NCBI GenBank assembly: GCA_964293585.1
Contig: CAXYYS010000080.1
Span: 1 to 7,897, forward strand
DNA length: 7,897 nt
Origin: JAKVKY01 sp964293585
GTDB lineage: Bacteria > Bacillota > Negativicutes > Acidaminococcales > Acidaminococcaceae
Reading direction: 5' to 3'
Part shown: positions 1 to 6,185 of the stretch, one piece after another
Layout of the letters: the number at the start of each line of letters is the position of its first letter
Position numbering within the stretch: the stretch's first letter is position 1
The notes under the pieces: model-generated
Database searches by the model: none
What the model was told of the DNA's origin: nothing
Seen by the model: only the letters and a program-made list of their open reading frames with translations
Translations under genes and position numbers: made by a program

Positions 1-75
1 CGCAATAAAATATCCTGGTCCTGCGGATATGGTCTTTGGTATATTCTATTTCCTTCCGCCAGCAGAGATATCATA

Positions 76-111
76 ACATAAAAATAGAAGCCCAACTTTA
101 TGTTGGACTTC
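76..111 (-). terminator. Intrinsic terminator ending the minus-strand cupin/DUF488 unit
   Basis: On the minus strand a 10-bp stem (102-111 with 87-96, including one G-U pair) closes a 5-nt loop and is followed by a U-rich run (about 76-86). On the plus strand the same stem would contain a C-A mismatch and has no U-tract after it, so the direction is minus. It lies about 125 bases after the stop of the DUF488-like gene, which is rather far, but no better terminator is visible between them. Confidence 0.6.
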
Positions 112-237
112 TGCCAAAATATTTGTAACACAAAATTCCAGGTTAATATTTGAGTTAGTTTTTACAGGCTTTTTTAAAATTCAAGTAGATTTTCAAATTA
201 CAATTGAGGTAGCTCTAAAAGTTACGCTGGGAGTTTT

Positions 238-504
238 TTATTTTTTCCCCGCCGTCAAAATTTCCGCCAGCGCCTCGCTGTGGCTGCGGCGTTTTTTGGT
301 AGCCGTACCCAGGATGCAGATGCAATGATATTTACCATACGAGTCTTGAAAAGCCGCCGGCAAATTCTTTTCCTGCAACTGTTTTTGGTACGCATCCCGG
401 TATTCCTCCCAGGTACACCAGTGGGAAAGATAACGATTTAGCAGCGCCTCATCCGGGGCAAAACGCAGATCATGTACGTACTGAGCTTGGGTCAGGGACG
501 GCAC
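238..504 (-). CDS. Short DUF488/YeaO-like protein
   Basis: An 88-residue protein resembling the C-terminal two thirds of the DUF488 family (E. coli YeaO, about 115 residues). The match rests on pattern recall: a D-L-R-F-A-P-x-x-A-L-L segment (residues 12-22), then T-W-E-E-Y-R-x-x-Y (31-39), a hydrophobic strand C-I-C-I-L-G (61-66), and S-H-S-E-A-L-A-E-I-L (74-83), which sits where YeaO has its N-H-A-x-x-L stretch. The usual N-terminal 25-35 residues (the V-D-R-x-W-P-R-G region of YeaO) are absent, because an in-frame TAG lies only 8 codons upstream. The start is uncertain. GTG at 504 is the best candidate; purine-rich AGGAGGGAGAGGA, which begins at the upstream cupin stop, lies 13 or more bases before it, and CTG at 507 is an alternative. 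The 27-bp gap to the cupin gene implies co-transcription. The biochemical role of DUF488 is not established. Confidence 0.55.
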   Translation of the reverse strand: MPSLTQAQYVHDLRFAPDEALLNRYLSHWCTWEEYRDAYQKQLQEKNLPAAFQDSYGKYHCICILGTATKKRRSHSEALAEILTAGKK

Positions 505-531
505 CAGATATTCTAAATCCTCTCCCTCCTA

Positions 532-873
532 TTACCTGGGAAATACCACGGTCAGCTGCATCTTGAAAGCTTCCACCGCATACACGGCGTGAGGTTTTTT
601 GGCAGGCATCACCAAAGTCTCCCCCTGATGCAAAATGTATTCGATGCCGGCCACCGTAAAACGGCCCGTGCCTTCCAGAACCGTGACCATGGCGTCGCCG
701 CTGGAATCGTGGGTGCCGATCTCTTCGCCTTTGGCAAAAGCAAAGAGCGTGATGCTGACCGCGTCGTTCTGAGCCAAAGTGCGGCTGACCACCTGGCCGG
801 GCATAGCTGTCACCAGAGAAGTCAGCTTAAGAACTTTTTCGTGTTCGATATTTTTTACATAAGTGTTGGTCAT
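532..873 (-). CDS. Small single-domain cupin protein
   Basis: A 113-residue one-domain beta-barrel cupin, probably cytosolic. Motif 1 reads G-E-E-I-G-T-H-D-S-S-G-D-A-M-V-T-V-L-E-G (about residues 49-68) and motif 2 reads G-E-T-L-V-M-P-A-K-K-P-H-A-V (about 84-97). The classical H-x-H-(x)4-E metal set is not complete: only H55 and H95 are obvious ligands, with D60 near the glutamate position. From memory this H-x-S/A-x-x-D-A variant is common in one subfamily of small cupins, so it need not mean loss of function. The substrate is unknown. ATG at 873 is preferred over ATG at 891 because GAAGGA lies 6 bases before it; this removes six residues (M-K-E-G-I-T) from the longest reading. It is followed closely by the DUF488-like gene. 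Confidence 0.85.
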   Translation of the reverse strand: MTNTYVKNIEHEKVLKLTSLVTAMPGQVVSRTLAQNDAVSITLFAFAKGEEIGTHDSSGDAMVTVLEGTGRFTVAGIEYILHQGETLVMPAKKPHAVYAVEAFKMQLTVVFPR

Positions 874-933
874 TGTTATTCCTTCTTTCATTTACTTAAA
901 AACTTGGGCCGCAATAATTTTGGCTTTAAATTT

Positions 934-962
934 ATTATGCTGATAACTTTTTGCGTTTGTAA
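934..962 (-). promoter_or_regulatory. Possible sigma-A promoter for the cupin/DUF488 unit
   Basis: On the minus strand TTACAA (957-962) and CATAAT (934-939) are separated by exactly 17 bp, about 60 bases before the cupin start. The -10 matches consensus at 5 of 6 positions, but the -35 is poor (3 of 6). It sits in the AT-rich 127-bp gap after the diiron-protein gene, which has no visible terminator, so read-through from that gene is an alternative. Confidence 0.35.
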
Positions 963-1000
963 TTATTAAACTTGCAATTTTCTTTTACGCCGGTAATTTC

Positions 1001-1702
1001 TTACGCTTTAAGTTTGTCCAGATAAAACTTCACTACGTCCCGGGCATATTTTTGTAAGACCAGGCCGTGACCGGGAGCAATCAATTTAAAAGGCAGGGCG
1101 GCAATCTTTTTTAAAACCAATCTTTGGGCTAAGGACGCCGGGGCAAAGACCCGCTGGTAATAAACGGCGGTGGCTGCCAGCAACTGCTCTTGGGTGTAAG
1201 CATCGTCCGTAAAAGGTTCGGCGGCGGCAGCCTGACCGAACAAATCGTTGGAAAAGAGGATGCCCTCGTCCAGCAGCAGCGTCACCATATTGTCGTCCCA
1301 GTGGAGACCGGGTGTTTCTACAAAAGTAAATTTATGGTCGCCCAGGGTCACGGTATCATCCGTGTGTACCACGTGGAAAGTAGCTGCGGGTACTTTGTCG
1401 CCCAGACGGCGCTGACAGTTGGCCGTACCGTAAACGGGCACGCCGGGGTAAGCCTGGAGCACGGCGGTCAAAGCGCCGCTGTGATCTTCTTCCGAATGGT
1501 TGGCGATGACGGCGTCCAAGGGTTTGCTACCCAAGATGTCTTTCAGGGCTTCCAGTAACATAGGCGCCGAACGTTCCGGCAGGGTATCGATAAGAATATT
1601 TTGCGGGCCGTGGATTACATAAGCCAGGAACGAAAAACGCTTCTCTTCCTTGATGATGACTTTTCCAATAACTTCCAGATGCTCAGAAATTTGTAAACGC
1701 AT
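1001..1702 (-). CDS. Flavodiiron-type metallo-beta-lactamase-fold protein lacking flavodoxin domain
   Basis: A 233-residue protein matching the N-terminal diiron domain of flavodiiron proteins (FprA/ROO family), which reduce O2 to water or NO to N2O in anaerobes. All metal ligands are visible: H69-x-E71-x-D73-H74 in N-H-S-E-E-D-H-S-G, H134 in P-G-L-H-W-D-D, D153 in L-F-S-N-D-L-F-G-Q, and H212 in A-P-G-H-G-L. The acidic E/D pair in the first motif is the diiron signature rather than the all-His zinc pattern. Typical members are about 400 residues, with a C-terminal flavodoxin domain carrying the FMN that feeds electrons to the diiron site. Here the protein stops right after the diiron domain, and no flavodoxin or rubredoxin follows. 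A separate electron donor is therefore inferred, or the protein has another role. It is probably cytosolic. ATG at 1702 follows AGGAGGG with about 8 bases between. No clear promoter was found in the upstream gap. Confidence 0.88.
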   Translation of the reverse strand: MRLQISEHLEVIGKVIIKEEKRFSFLAYVIHGPQNILIDTLPERSAPMLLEALKDILGSKPLDAVIANHSEEDHSGALTAVLQAYPGVPVYGTANCQRRLGDKVPAATFHVVHTDDTVTLGDHKFTFVETPGLHWDDNMVTLLLDEGILFSNDLFGQAAAAEPFTDDAYTQEQLLAATAVYYQRVFAPASLAQRLVLKKIAALPFKLIAPGHGLVLQKYARDVVKFYLDKLKA

Positions 1703-1813
1703 AGGTACATCCCTCCTGTTTCTAAACTAAGCATACGCCGGCGGTTGCGAAAAGTATGTTTGAAAAGCAACGGAAAAGTAACAGCGGTAAAAAAATCGTG
1801 TCGCCACCGGGAC

Positions 1814-1844
1814 TTGACTTAGAGTCTGCTCCAGATTATATAAT
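1814..1844 (+). promoter_or_regulatory. MerR-family-type promoter/operator before the aldo/keto reductase
   Basis: TTGACT (1814-1819) and a perfect TATAAT (1839-1844) are separated by 19 bp, the over-long spacer typical of promoters activated by MerR-family regulators through DNA distortion. The spacer contains a partial dyad centred at 1826/1827, with CTTAGAG on the left and CTCCAGA on the right (G-C, A-T, G-C and T-A pairs kept). Layout and bases resemble, from memory, AdhR/NmlR-like operators that sense aldehydes or thiol stress. The predicted start of transcription is near 1851, giving a leader of about 55 bases before the ATG at 1906. No merR gene lies in this window, so the regulator would be encoded elsewhere. 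Confidence 0.65.
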
Positions 1845-1905
1845 GATTGCAGACTATGGATCATTTTAAAGAAGCTGCGTCTAGCCACAGCGAAGGAGGC
1901 CGATT

Positions 1906-3090
1906 ATGCAAGTTACGGGTACAGAGATGAAGGGTACGCTGGCGGCGCGCTGGCATTTGGGTTTTGGCATGATGCGTCTGCCGGTACTGCAGGGGGAGCC
2001 GACTAATTTTGATTATGCACAGCTCAACCGGATGGTGGATAAGTTTTTGGCGGAAGGTTTTACCTATTTTGATACCAGCTATGTTTATCACAACGGCAAG
2101 AGCGAAGAGGCAACACGCAAGGCGGTGGTGGAGCGCTATCCCCGCACCGCGTTTACTGTGGCCACCAAGTTCCCGACTTTCGGGATTACCAGCGAAGACG
2201 AGGTAGAACCCATTTTTGCGCAGCAGCTAAAGAACCTGGGAGTGGATTATATTGACTATTACCTGCTGCATAATATTCAGACGGTGTACTATGACGGCAT
2301 TGACGGCCGGGGCGGCATCGTGAAAACGGCCCATCTTTTTGAGCATGCCAAACAGTGGCAGGCCCAAGGCAAGATTAAGCACCTGGGCTTTTCCTTCCAC
2401 AGCTCGGCCCAACTTTTGGACCGGGTCCTGACGGAACATCCGGAGGCGGAATTTGTCCAGATTGCCCTGAACTATGTGGACTGGCACAGCGAATTGGTCC
2501 AGGCTAAGGAATGTTACGAAGTGATTCGCAAACACGGCCGCCAGGTCATCATCATGGAAATGGTGAAAGGCGGCGGCCTGGCCAAGCTGCCTCCGGCGGC
2601 AGAAAAACTTTTGCTGGCCCGTCAGCCCCGGCAGTCCATGACTTCCTGGGCCCTGCGTTTTGCCGCCAACATGGAGGGTGTGCTGGCCGTGCTTTCGGGC
2701 ATGTCCACCCTGGCCCAGGTGGAAGATAACTGCCGGGTGATGAAGACGGCGGCGCCCCTGGCAGCAGACGAAGAGAAGCTGCTCTGGCAGGCGGAAGCCT
2801 TGTACCGCGCCAGTGGCCCTTTGGGTACGGCGGACCTGAGTAAATATGCCGGCCTTAAATATCACGGGGTGCCGGTCAGCGCCATCCTGCAGGCCTGGAA
2901 CATCTGCCAGATTCAGCCCAACCCCGGATTTTCGGACGACAACAACTATTATAAGAACGCGGTGGCGGCAGCTCTCCACGCCGACATTCACGGCAAACTG
3001 CCAGAGGAAAAAGTCATCCTGCAAGATGGCACGGATATTACGGACCAGGTCCGGACCGCTGAAAAGTGGCTGATCGCCCATACCTTCTAA
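1906..3090 (+). CDS. Aldo/keto reductase with C-terminal extension lacking Fe-S cysteines
   Basis: A 394-residue NAD(P)H-dependent aldo/keto reductase with a TIM-barrel of about 290 residues. The catalytic tetrad is present: D56 and Y61 in F-D-T-S-Y-V-Y, K88 in V-A-T-K-F, and H122 in Y-L-L-H-N. The N-terminus L-G-F-G-M-M-R-L-P and the G-F-S-F-H segment (161-165) are typical of the branch common in gut Firmicutes. In that branch the tail usually carries a ferredoxin-like C-x2-C-x2-C-x3-C-P cluster followed by I-x-I-P and Y-N. Here the corresponding stretch (about 308-332, ending V-P-V-S-A-I-L-Q-A-W-N) keeps the frame of the motif but has no cysteines, so no 4Fe-4S cluster is expected. The substrate cannot be read from sequence. 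ATG at 1906 has AAGGAGG six bases upstream. A MerR-type promoter lies before it and a strong terminator after it, so it is a single-gene unit, probably induced by an aldehyde or other electrophile. Confidence 0.9.
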   Translation: MQVTGTEMKGTLAARWHLGFGMMRLPVLQGEPTNFDYAQLNRMVDKFLAEGFTYFDTSYVYHNGKSEEATRKAVVERYPRTAFTVATKFPTFGITSEDEVEPIFAQQLKNLGVDYIDYYLLHNIQTVYYDGIDGRGGIVKTAHLFEHAKQWQAQGKIKHLGFSFHSSAQLLDRVLTEHPEAEFVQIALNYVDWHSELVQAKECYEVIRKHGRQVIIMEMVKGGGLAKLPPAAEKLLLARQPRQSMTSWALRFAANMEGVLAVLSGMSTLAQVEDNCRVMKTAAPLAADEEKLLWQAEALYRASGPLGTADLSKYAGLKYHGVPVSAILQAWNICQIQPNPGFSDDNNYYKNAVAAALHADIHGKLPEEKVILQDGTDITDQVRTAEKWLIAHTF

Positions 3091-3148
3091 AAACTTAAAC
3101 TCCCGGAAAGGCAAACTTCCATAAACATTGACTCCTATAAACACCAAC

Positions 3149-3186
3149 TCCCACTGCAACTTTTACAGCTGCGGTGGGAATTTTTT
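3149..3186 (+). terminator. Strong intrinsic terminator after the aldo/keto reductase
   Basis: A 10-bp stem (3149-3158 with 3170-3179, one T-G pair) and an 11-nt loop are followed directly by AATTTTTT. It lies about 60 bases after the reductase stop and before the next gene's likely promoter, separating the two transcription units. A GTG at 3174 that could open the next reading frame sits inside this stem, which argues against it as a real start. Confidence 0.85.
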
Positions 3187-3222
3187 CCTGTGCTTGGCCT
3201 CAGTACGGCGCCGCCGCTTTTT

Positions 3223-3231
3223 TGTTACAAT
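3223..3231 (+). promoter_or_regulatory. Possible extended -10 promoter for the zinc-ribbon membrane protein
   Basis: TG-T-TACAAT (3223-3231) matches an extended -10 element. No acceptable -35 is seen 16-18 bp upstream. Transcription would begin near 3238, leaving a very short leader of about 17 bases containing GGAG and GGAAAG before the GTG at 3255. The position just after a terminator and just before the gene supports it, but the sequence alone is weak. Confidence 0.35.
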
Positions 3232-3254
3232 ATAAAAAAGGAGCGGAAAGAAGC

Positions 3255-4886
3255 GTGAGCAGCATGGCAGAGGCAGGACAAGCAAAAAATCCGGTGCTGG
3301 TTTATTGTAGCGGCTGCGGTTCGCCCACGGATTTTGACGTGGTGCACCAGAACTATCACTGCACTTATTGCGGCGCCCGCATGGCTATTACGGAACCTCT
3401 GCAGGCTAAACGCAGCTGGCGGGAGGCCAGGCAGCAGGAATTTCGCCGGCAGCTGGAAACCTTGCACAAAGAAATTTACACCTGTCCCAAGTGCGGCGCC
3501 AACGTGGTGGTGGCCGGAGGCGAAGCTTTGAGCAAATGTGCCTTTTGCGGCACCAGCTTAGTGCGACGGGATTTTTTGGCCAGCGATGTTTTTCCGGAAC
3601 TGGTCATACCTTTTAACGTTACCCGGGCCGAAGCCCTGCACTTTTTACAGGACTGGTGCGGCGCCAATCAAGACAAACCGGAAGCGAAAATTTTAAACGG
3701 CAGTCTGCAGCAATTGCAGGGTTATTACCTGCCCTACCAGCTGGTCAAAGGTCCGGTCAGCTGTCAGGTGAGCCGGGACAACACGGACCGCCATTATCAC
3801 TGCGGCGGATATCTGGACGGGGTGGCCATCAACACTTCCCAACAACTGGATAATCTGCTCCTGGACGCCGTTGAACCTTTTGACTGGGAAGGAACGCGGG
3901 AATTTGCTTTTGCCTACCTGACCGGCCAGCGGGTGAAGCTGCAGGATATAAGCGTCGCCGAACTGGAACACCGGGTGGCGGACGAGGTAGCCGCCGATTA
4001 TACGCCGGTGGTGGAGAAAGCTCTGGAGACTACGGGCATCCACCTGAACGTGCGCACAGAAAATATGCTGGTGCTGCCCATCCTGCTGCCCGTGTATCTG
4101 GTGCAGGCCGGCAAGGTGAAAGCAGCCATTAACGGTCAGACGGGCCGGGTGGCTGTGGCAGCCCTGGCAGTTAAAAAAGATAAAGCCTATCTGCGGGAAC
4201 CCCTCCTGACTACTTTGGGCCTGGCGGTTTTGACCGCCGCCGGTCTCTGGTATACCAGCGGTTCTTTAGCAGGAATGGACTGGAGCCTGGTGGCAGCAGC
4301 TACTGTGCTTTTCGGTCTTATCGCCTTCTGCGTCTTTACCCAGGGCCGCAGCGCCAAAAATCTACGCGCCGTTTTTACCGGTCCGGCCCAGCGCCTGCGC
4401 CGGGTCAACGGCAACTGCGTGGTCGAAGCCTTTACGGAAAAAACACGTGCCGTGCCCGTTTTTTTTGAAAAGATTCAGGGACAGCTGCAGGCCGTGGCGG
4501 TAAGTTTTTATTCCCCCGGACGGGTGGCGCAGTGGATCCTCGCCGCCGTGGCAGCGTTTTTCCTGCCGCTTCTTTTGGGGTTTGTCCTGAACGGTTTTTC
4601 CACCCGCAATCTGCTCTGGTACGGGGCGGCGCCCTGGATGTGCCTGGTAGGAATCCTCGTCCCGGTCTTGTACATGCGCCTGGGGCGGGTGGTGGTGTAC
4701 GATTATCCTATTTTTAAACGCCTCCGGGAAGACGGTAGTTTGGAAGAGCTTCCCGCCGGCGCCTACAGCGATTTTTCCATGCGGCAAATTTTGCAGACCG
4801 CCTTCCTGCCCGGCCTCAGGTTTTTAACCATCGGACTGCTGGGATTTTTACTGCTTTCGGCGGTAATCGTGGCCTACGGGAAATAG
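3255..4886 (+). CDS. Membrane protein with two N-terminal zinc ribbons
   Basis: About 543 residues. Two zinc ribbons come first: C18-x2-C21 with C36-x2-C39, and C77-x2-C80 with C95-x2-C98 (in C-P-K-C-G-A and C-A-F-C-G-T). Next is a soluble region with I-P-F-N-V-T (118-123), Y-Y-L-P-Y and V-N/I-N-G-Q-T-G-R-V (about 293-299), a pattern I recall from bacterial proteins annotated as TFIIB-type zinc-ribbon or zinc-finger membrane proteins of unknown role. About five hydrophobic segments follow (roughly 315-333, 343-361, 426-445, 457-473, 518-540). No signal peptide is seen, so the ribbons are probably cytosolic. The frame is open back to a GTG at 3174, but that lies in a terminator stem. GTG at 3255 is preferred, with AAGGAG 12 bases and GGAAAG 4 bases upstream; ATG at 3264 is the alternative. 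It is monocistronic and convergent with the binding-protein gene. The function is not known; a homeostatic or assembly role would be guesswork. Confidence 0.8.
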   Translation: MSSMAEAGQAKNPVLVYCSGCGSPTDFDVVHQNYHCTYCGARMAITEPLQAKRSWREARQQEFRRQLETLHKEIYTCPKCGANVVVAGGEALSKCAFCGTSLVRRDFLASDVFPELVIPFNVTRAEALHFLQDWCGANQDKPEAKILNGSLQQLQGYYLPYQLVKGPVSCQVSRDNTDRHYHCGGYLDGVAINTSQQLDNLLLDAVEPFDWEGTREFAFAYLTGQRVKLQDISVAELEHRVADEVAADYTPVVEKALETTGIHLNVRTENMLVLPILLPVYLVQAGKVKAAINGQTGRVAVAALAVKKDKAYLREPLLTTLGLAVLTAAGLWYTSGSLAGMDWSLVAAATVLFGLIAFCVFTQGRSAKNLRAVFTGPAQRLRRVNGNCVVEAFTEKTRAVPVFFEKIQGQLQAVAVSFYSPGRVAQWILAAVAAFFLPLLLGFVLNGFSTRNLLWYGAAPWMCLVGILVPVLYMRLGRVVVYDYPIFKRLREDGSLEELPAGAYSDFSMRQILQTAFLPGLRFLTIGLLGFLLLSAVIVAYGK

Positions 4887-4923
4887 CTGCAGATCTGCGG
4901 TAAGTTTTATAGCTGATACCAAC

Positions 4924-4958
4924 AAAAAAAGACCTGCGGCCCTAAAGTCGCAGGTCTT
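4924..4958 (-). terminator. Intrinsic terminator between convergent genes, stronger on minus strand
   Basis: A perfect 10-bp stem (4929-4938 with 4949-4958) closes a 10-nt loop. Read on the minus strand it is followed by seven U residues (4924-4930), a textbook terminator about 70 bases after the binding-protein stop. On the plus strand the hairpin is followed only by CTTAATG, so it would stop the zinc-ribbon transcript less efficiently, though it may work both ways. Confidence 0.85.
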
Positions 4959-5025
4959 CTTAATGCTTGGTTGTCTGTTTGGCAGCGAATGTTTTACATT
5001 TAACTTCCAGGCAGACTTTTTTAAA

Positions 5026-6075
5026 TTACAGGGCGCTGTATTTTTCCAGCAGGGACTTCTTCATCTCGCCGGCTTTCTTAATATCAAACTTCTTGTTCAG
5101 CGGCATATCTTTCAGCAGGGGCACGCCGGCCGGAGGAGCAACTTCGGGGTTGCAGCTGATAGCGCTGGTGGTCTTGCTGATAATGGCGCCGGCTTCTTTG
5201 GTTAAGCAGAAATCAAAGAAAGCATTGACCAGGGCGTCGTCGTCGTTCTTGTTAGCAATCTTGCTCATAGCGCAGCTGGTCCAGCCTGCATTGGGGTACA
5301 CGGTGCTGTGCAGTTTCTGGCCCTTGCTGGAAACCAGGGTCTGGTCTTCCAGGAAGTTTAAGCAAATTAGGTATTCGCCGGCGCCGACTTTCTGGGCGGG
5401 GGTGAAACCGGACGGGGTGTACTGAGCCACGTTCTTCTTCATATCTTTTAGGTAAGCCATAGCCTTTTCTTCGCCCATCTGTTGTACCAGGCTGGCGATA
5501 AAGGTGTAGCCGGTGCCGGACTTTTTGGGATCCGGGGTGATGATTTCGCCCTTAAAGGCGGGGTTCAGTAAATCTTCCAGCTTTGTAGGCATAGCTACCT
5601 TGCCCTTAAACTCTTTGTCATAACGGTCCTGGTTTACACCGATAGCCAAAGCTTCGATGTACACGCCGGCCCAGTAAGCATCCTTGTCCTTAAACTCCGC
5701 CGGGATCAGTTTCAGGTTGGGGCTCTCATACTTTTCCGTCACGCCCTTCGCCTTCATCAGTTCGTGGGCATCGCTGGGACCGCCAATCCACAAGCTGGCC
5801 TTGGGGTTATCCTTTTCTGCCAGCAGCCGTGCCGTAGCTTCGCCGGTAGGCAGCCGGATAAAGCTGACTTCCGCGCCGGTCTTTTGTTTAAAGAGCTCGG
5901 CTAAACCCTTGGCGGTATCCTCATGGAAGGATACGTACATCACCAGTTTCTTGCCTTTAAAATCCTGAGTCTTGCCGGCAGGGGCAGCCTTCTTGTCGCC
6001 GCCGCCGCCGCCGCAGCCGGCTGCGATAAGCATCAGGCCTGCCATGGTGGTAGCTAAAATCGTTTTCAGTTTCAT
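5026..6075 (-). CDS. Lipoprotein solute-binding protein, Fe(III)/sugar-phosphate/phosphonate ABC type
   Basis: A 349-residue extracytoplasmic binding protein. The N-terminus M-K-L-K-T-I-L has a hydrophobic core and a lipobox-like I-A-A-G-C with lipid cysteine C21, followed by five glycines and a charged linker; this indicates a lipoprotein anchored outside the cytoplasmic membrane. The body follows the AfuA/FbpA-like (COG1840-type) pattern: K-L-V-M-Y (43-47), K-T-G-A-E-V (65-70), T-G-E-A-T-A-R-L (77-84), W-I-G-G (96-99), Y-W-A-G-V-Y (134-139) and S-G-T-G-Y (186-190). The tandem tyrosines that bind iron in FbpA are not apparent in the region G-A-G-E-Y-L-I-C-L-N-F-L, so a phosphorylated or other anionic organic ligand is as likely as iron. 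ATG at 6075 is chosen because AAAGGAG lies 9 bases before it and the signal peptide begins there; an in-frame ATG at 6156 gives an implausible leader. No permease or ATPase gene is adjacent: araD-like upstream, terminator downstream. Confidence 0.85.
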   Translation of the reverse strand: MKLKTILATTMAGLMLIAAGCGGGGGDKKAAPAGKTQDFKGKKLVMYVSFHEDTAKGLAELFKQKTGAEVSFIRLPTGEATARLLAEKDNPKASLWIGGPSDAHELMKAKGVTEKYESPNLKLIPAEFKDKDAYWAGVYIEALAIGVNQDRYDKEFKGKVAMPTKLEDLLNPAFKGEIITPDPKKSGTGYTFIASLVQQMGEEKAMAYLKDMKKNVAQYTPSGFTPAQKVGAGEYLICLNFLEDQTLVSSKGQKLHSTVYPNAGWTSCAMSKIANKNDDDALVNAFFDFCLTKEAGAIISKTTSAISCNPEVAPPAGVPLLKDMPLNKKFDIKKAGEMKKSLLEKYSAL

Positions 6076-6185
6076 GTTGTGCATCTCCTTTTTATTATTT
6101 TTGCCGTAAGGCATTAATGCCCAAGTAAAAACTAAGGTATCAGGCAGGTGGGCCATCTTGCTTGCGTCTGCCGCACCTGTTAAAT
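6076..6185 (-). other. Intergenic region with stem-loop and 12-bp palindrome between epimerase and binding protein
   Basis: This 110-bp gap on the minus strand holds an inverted repeat (CACCTG at 6174-6179 with CAGGTG at 6145-6150, partly extended inward) just after the epimerase stop, and a perfect 12-bp palindrome GGCATTAATGCC at 6110-6121. The stem-loop is followed some bases later by a short U-run (GTTTTT), so it might attenuate transcription, or stabilise or process mRNA. The palindrome could be an operator. No convincing promoter was found: an AATAAT near the ribosome binding site has no matching -35. Functional meaning is inference. Confidence 0.3.

Noticed and set aside
1..81. Short open frames at the left edge on both strands (two plus-strand tails ending at 76 and 81; a minus-strand ATG at 74 running off the edge)
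   Set aside because: All are only about 24-26 codons, three frames are open at once, and the minus ATG has no ribosome binding site and follows a terminator. None is supported as a gene.
200..237. Possible plus-strand terminator before the T-run at 234-246
   Set aside because: Only a 3-bp stem can be drawn, and no plus-strand gene precedes it.
589..969. Plus-strand 126-codon frame opposite the cupin gene
   Set aside because: It is antisense to a recognisable cupin and has no family resemblance; a shadow frame.
2227..3159. Minus-strand 310-codon frame opposite the aldo/keto reductase
   Set aside because: It is antisense to a gene with a complete catalytic tetrad, runs into the terminator region, and has no recognisable motif; long shadow frames are expected in such codon usage.
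3174..3254. Upstream extension of the zinc-ribbon protein from a GTG at 3174
   Set aside because: The GTG lies within the stem of the preceding terminator, lacks a ribosome binding site, and the extra residues precede the better signals at 3236-3264.
4889..4898. 10-bp palindrome GCAGATCTGC just after the zinc-ribbon gene stop
   Set aside because: Short, leaves no room for a hairpin loop, has no U-tract, and may occur by chance.
6076..6156. Longer start of the binding protein at an in-frame ATG at 6156
   Set aside because: It would bury the signal peptide and lipobox behind 27 unlikely residues; the ATG at 6075 has AAAGGAG at proper spacing.
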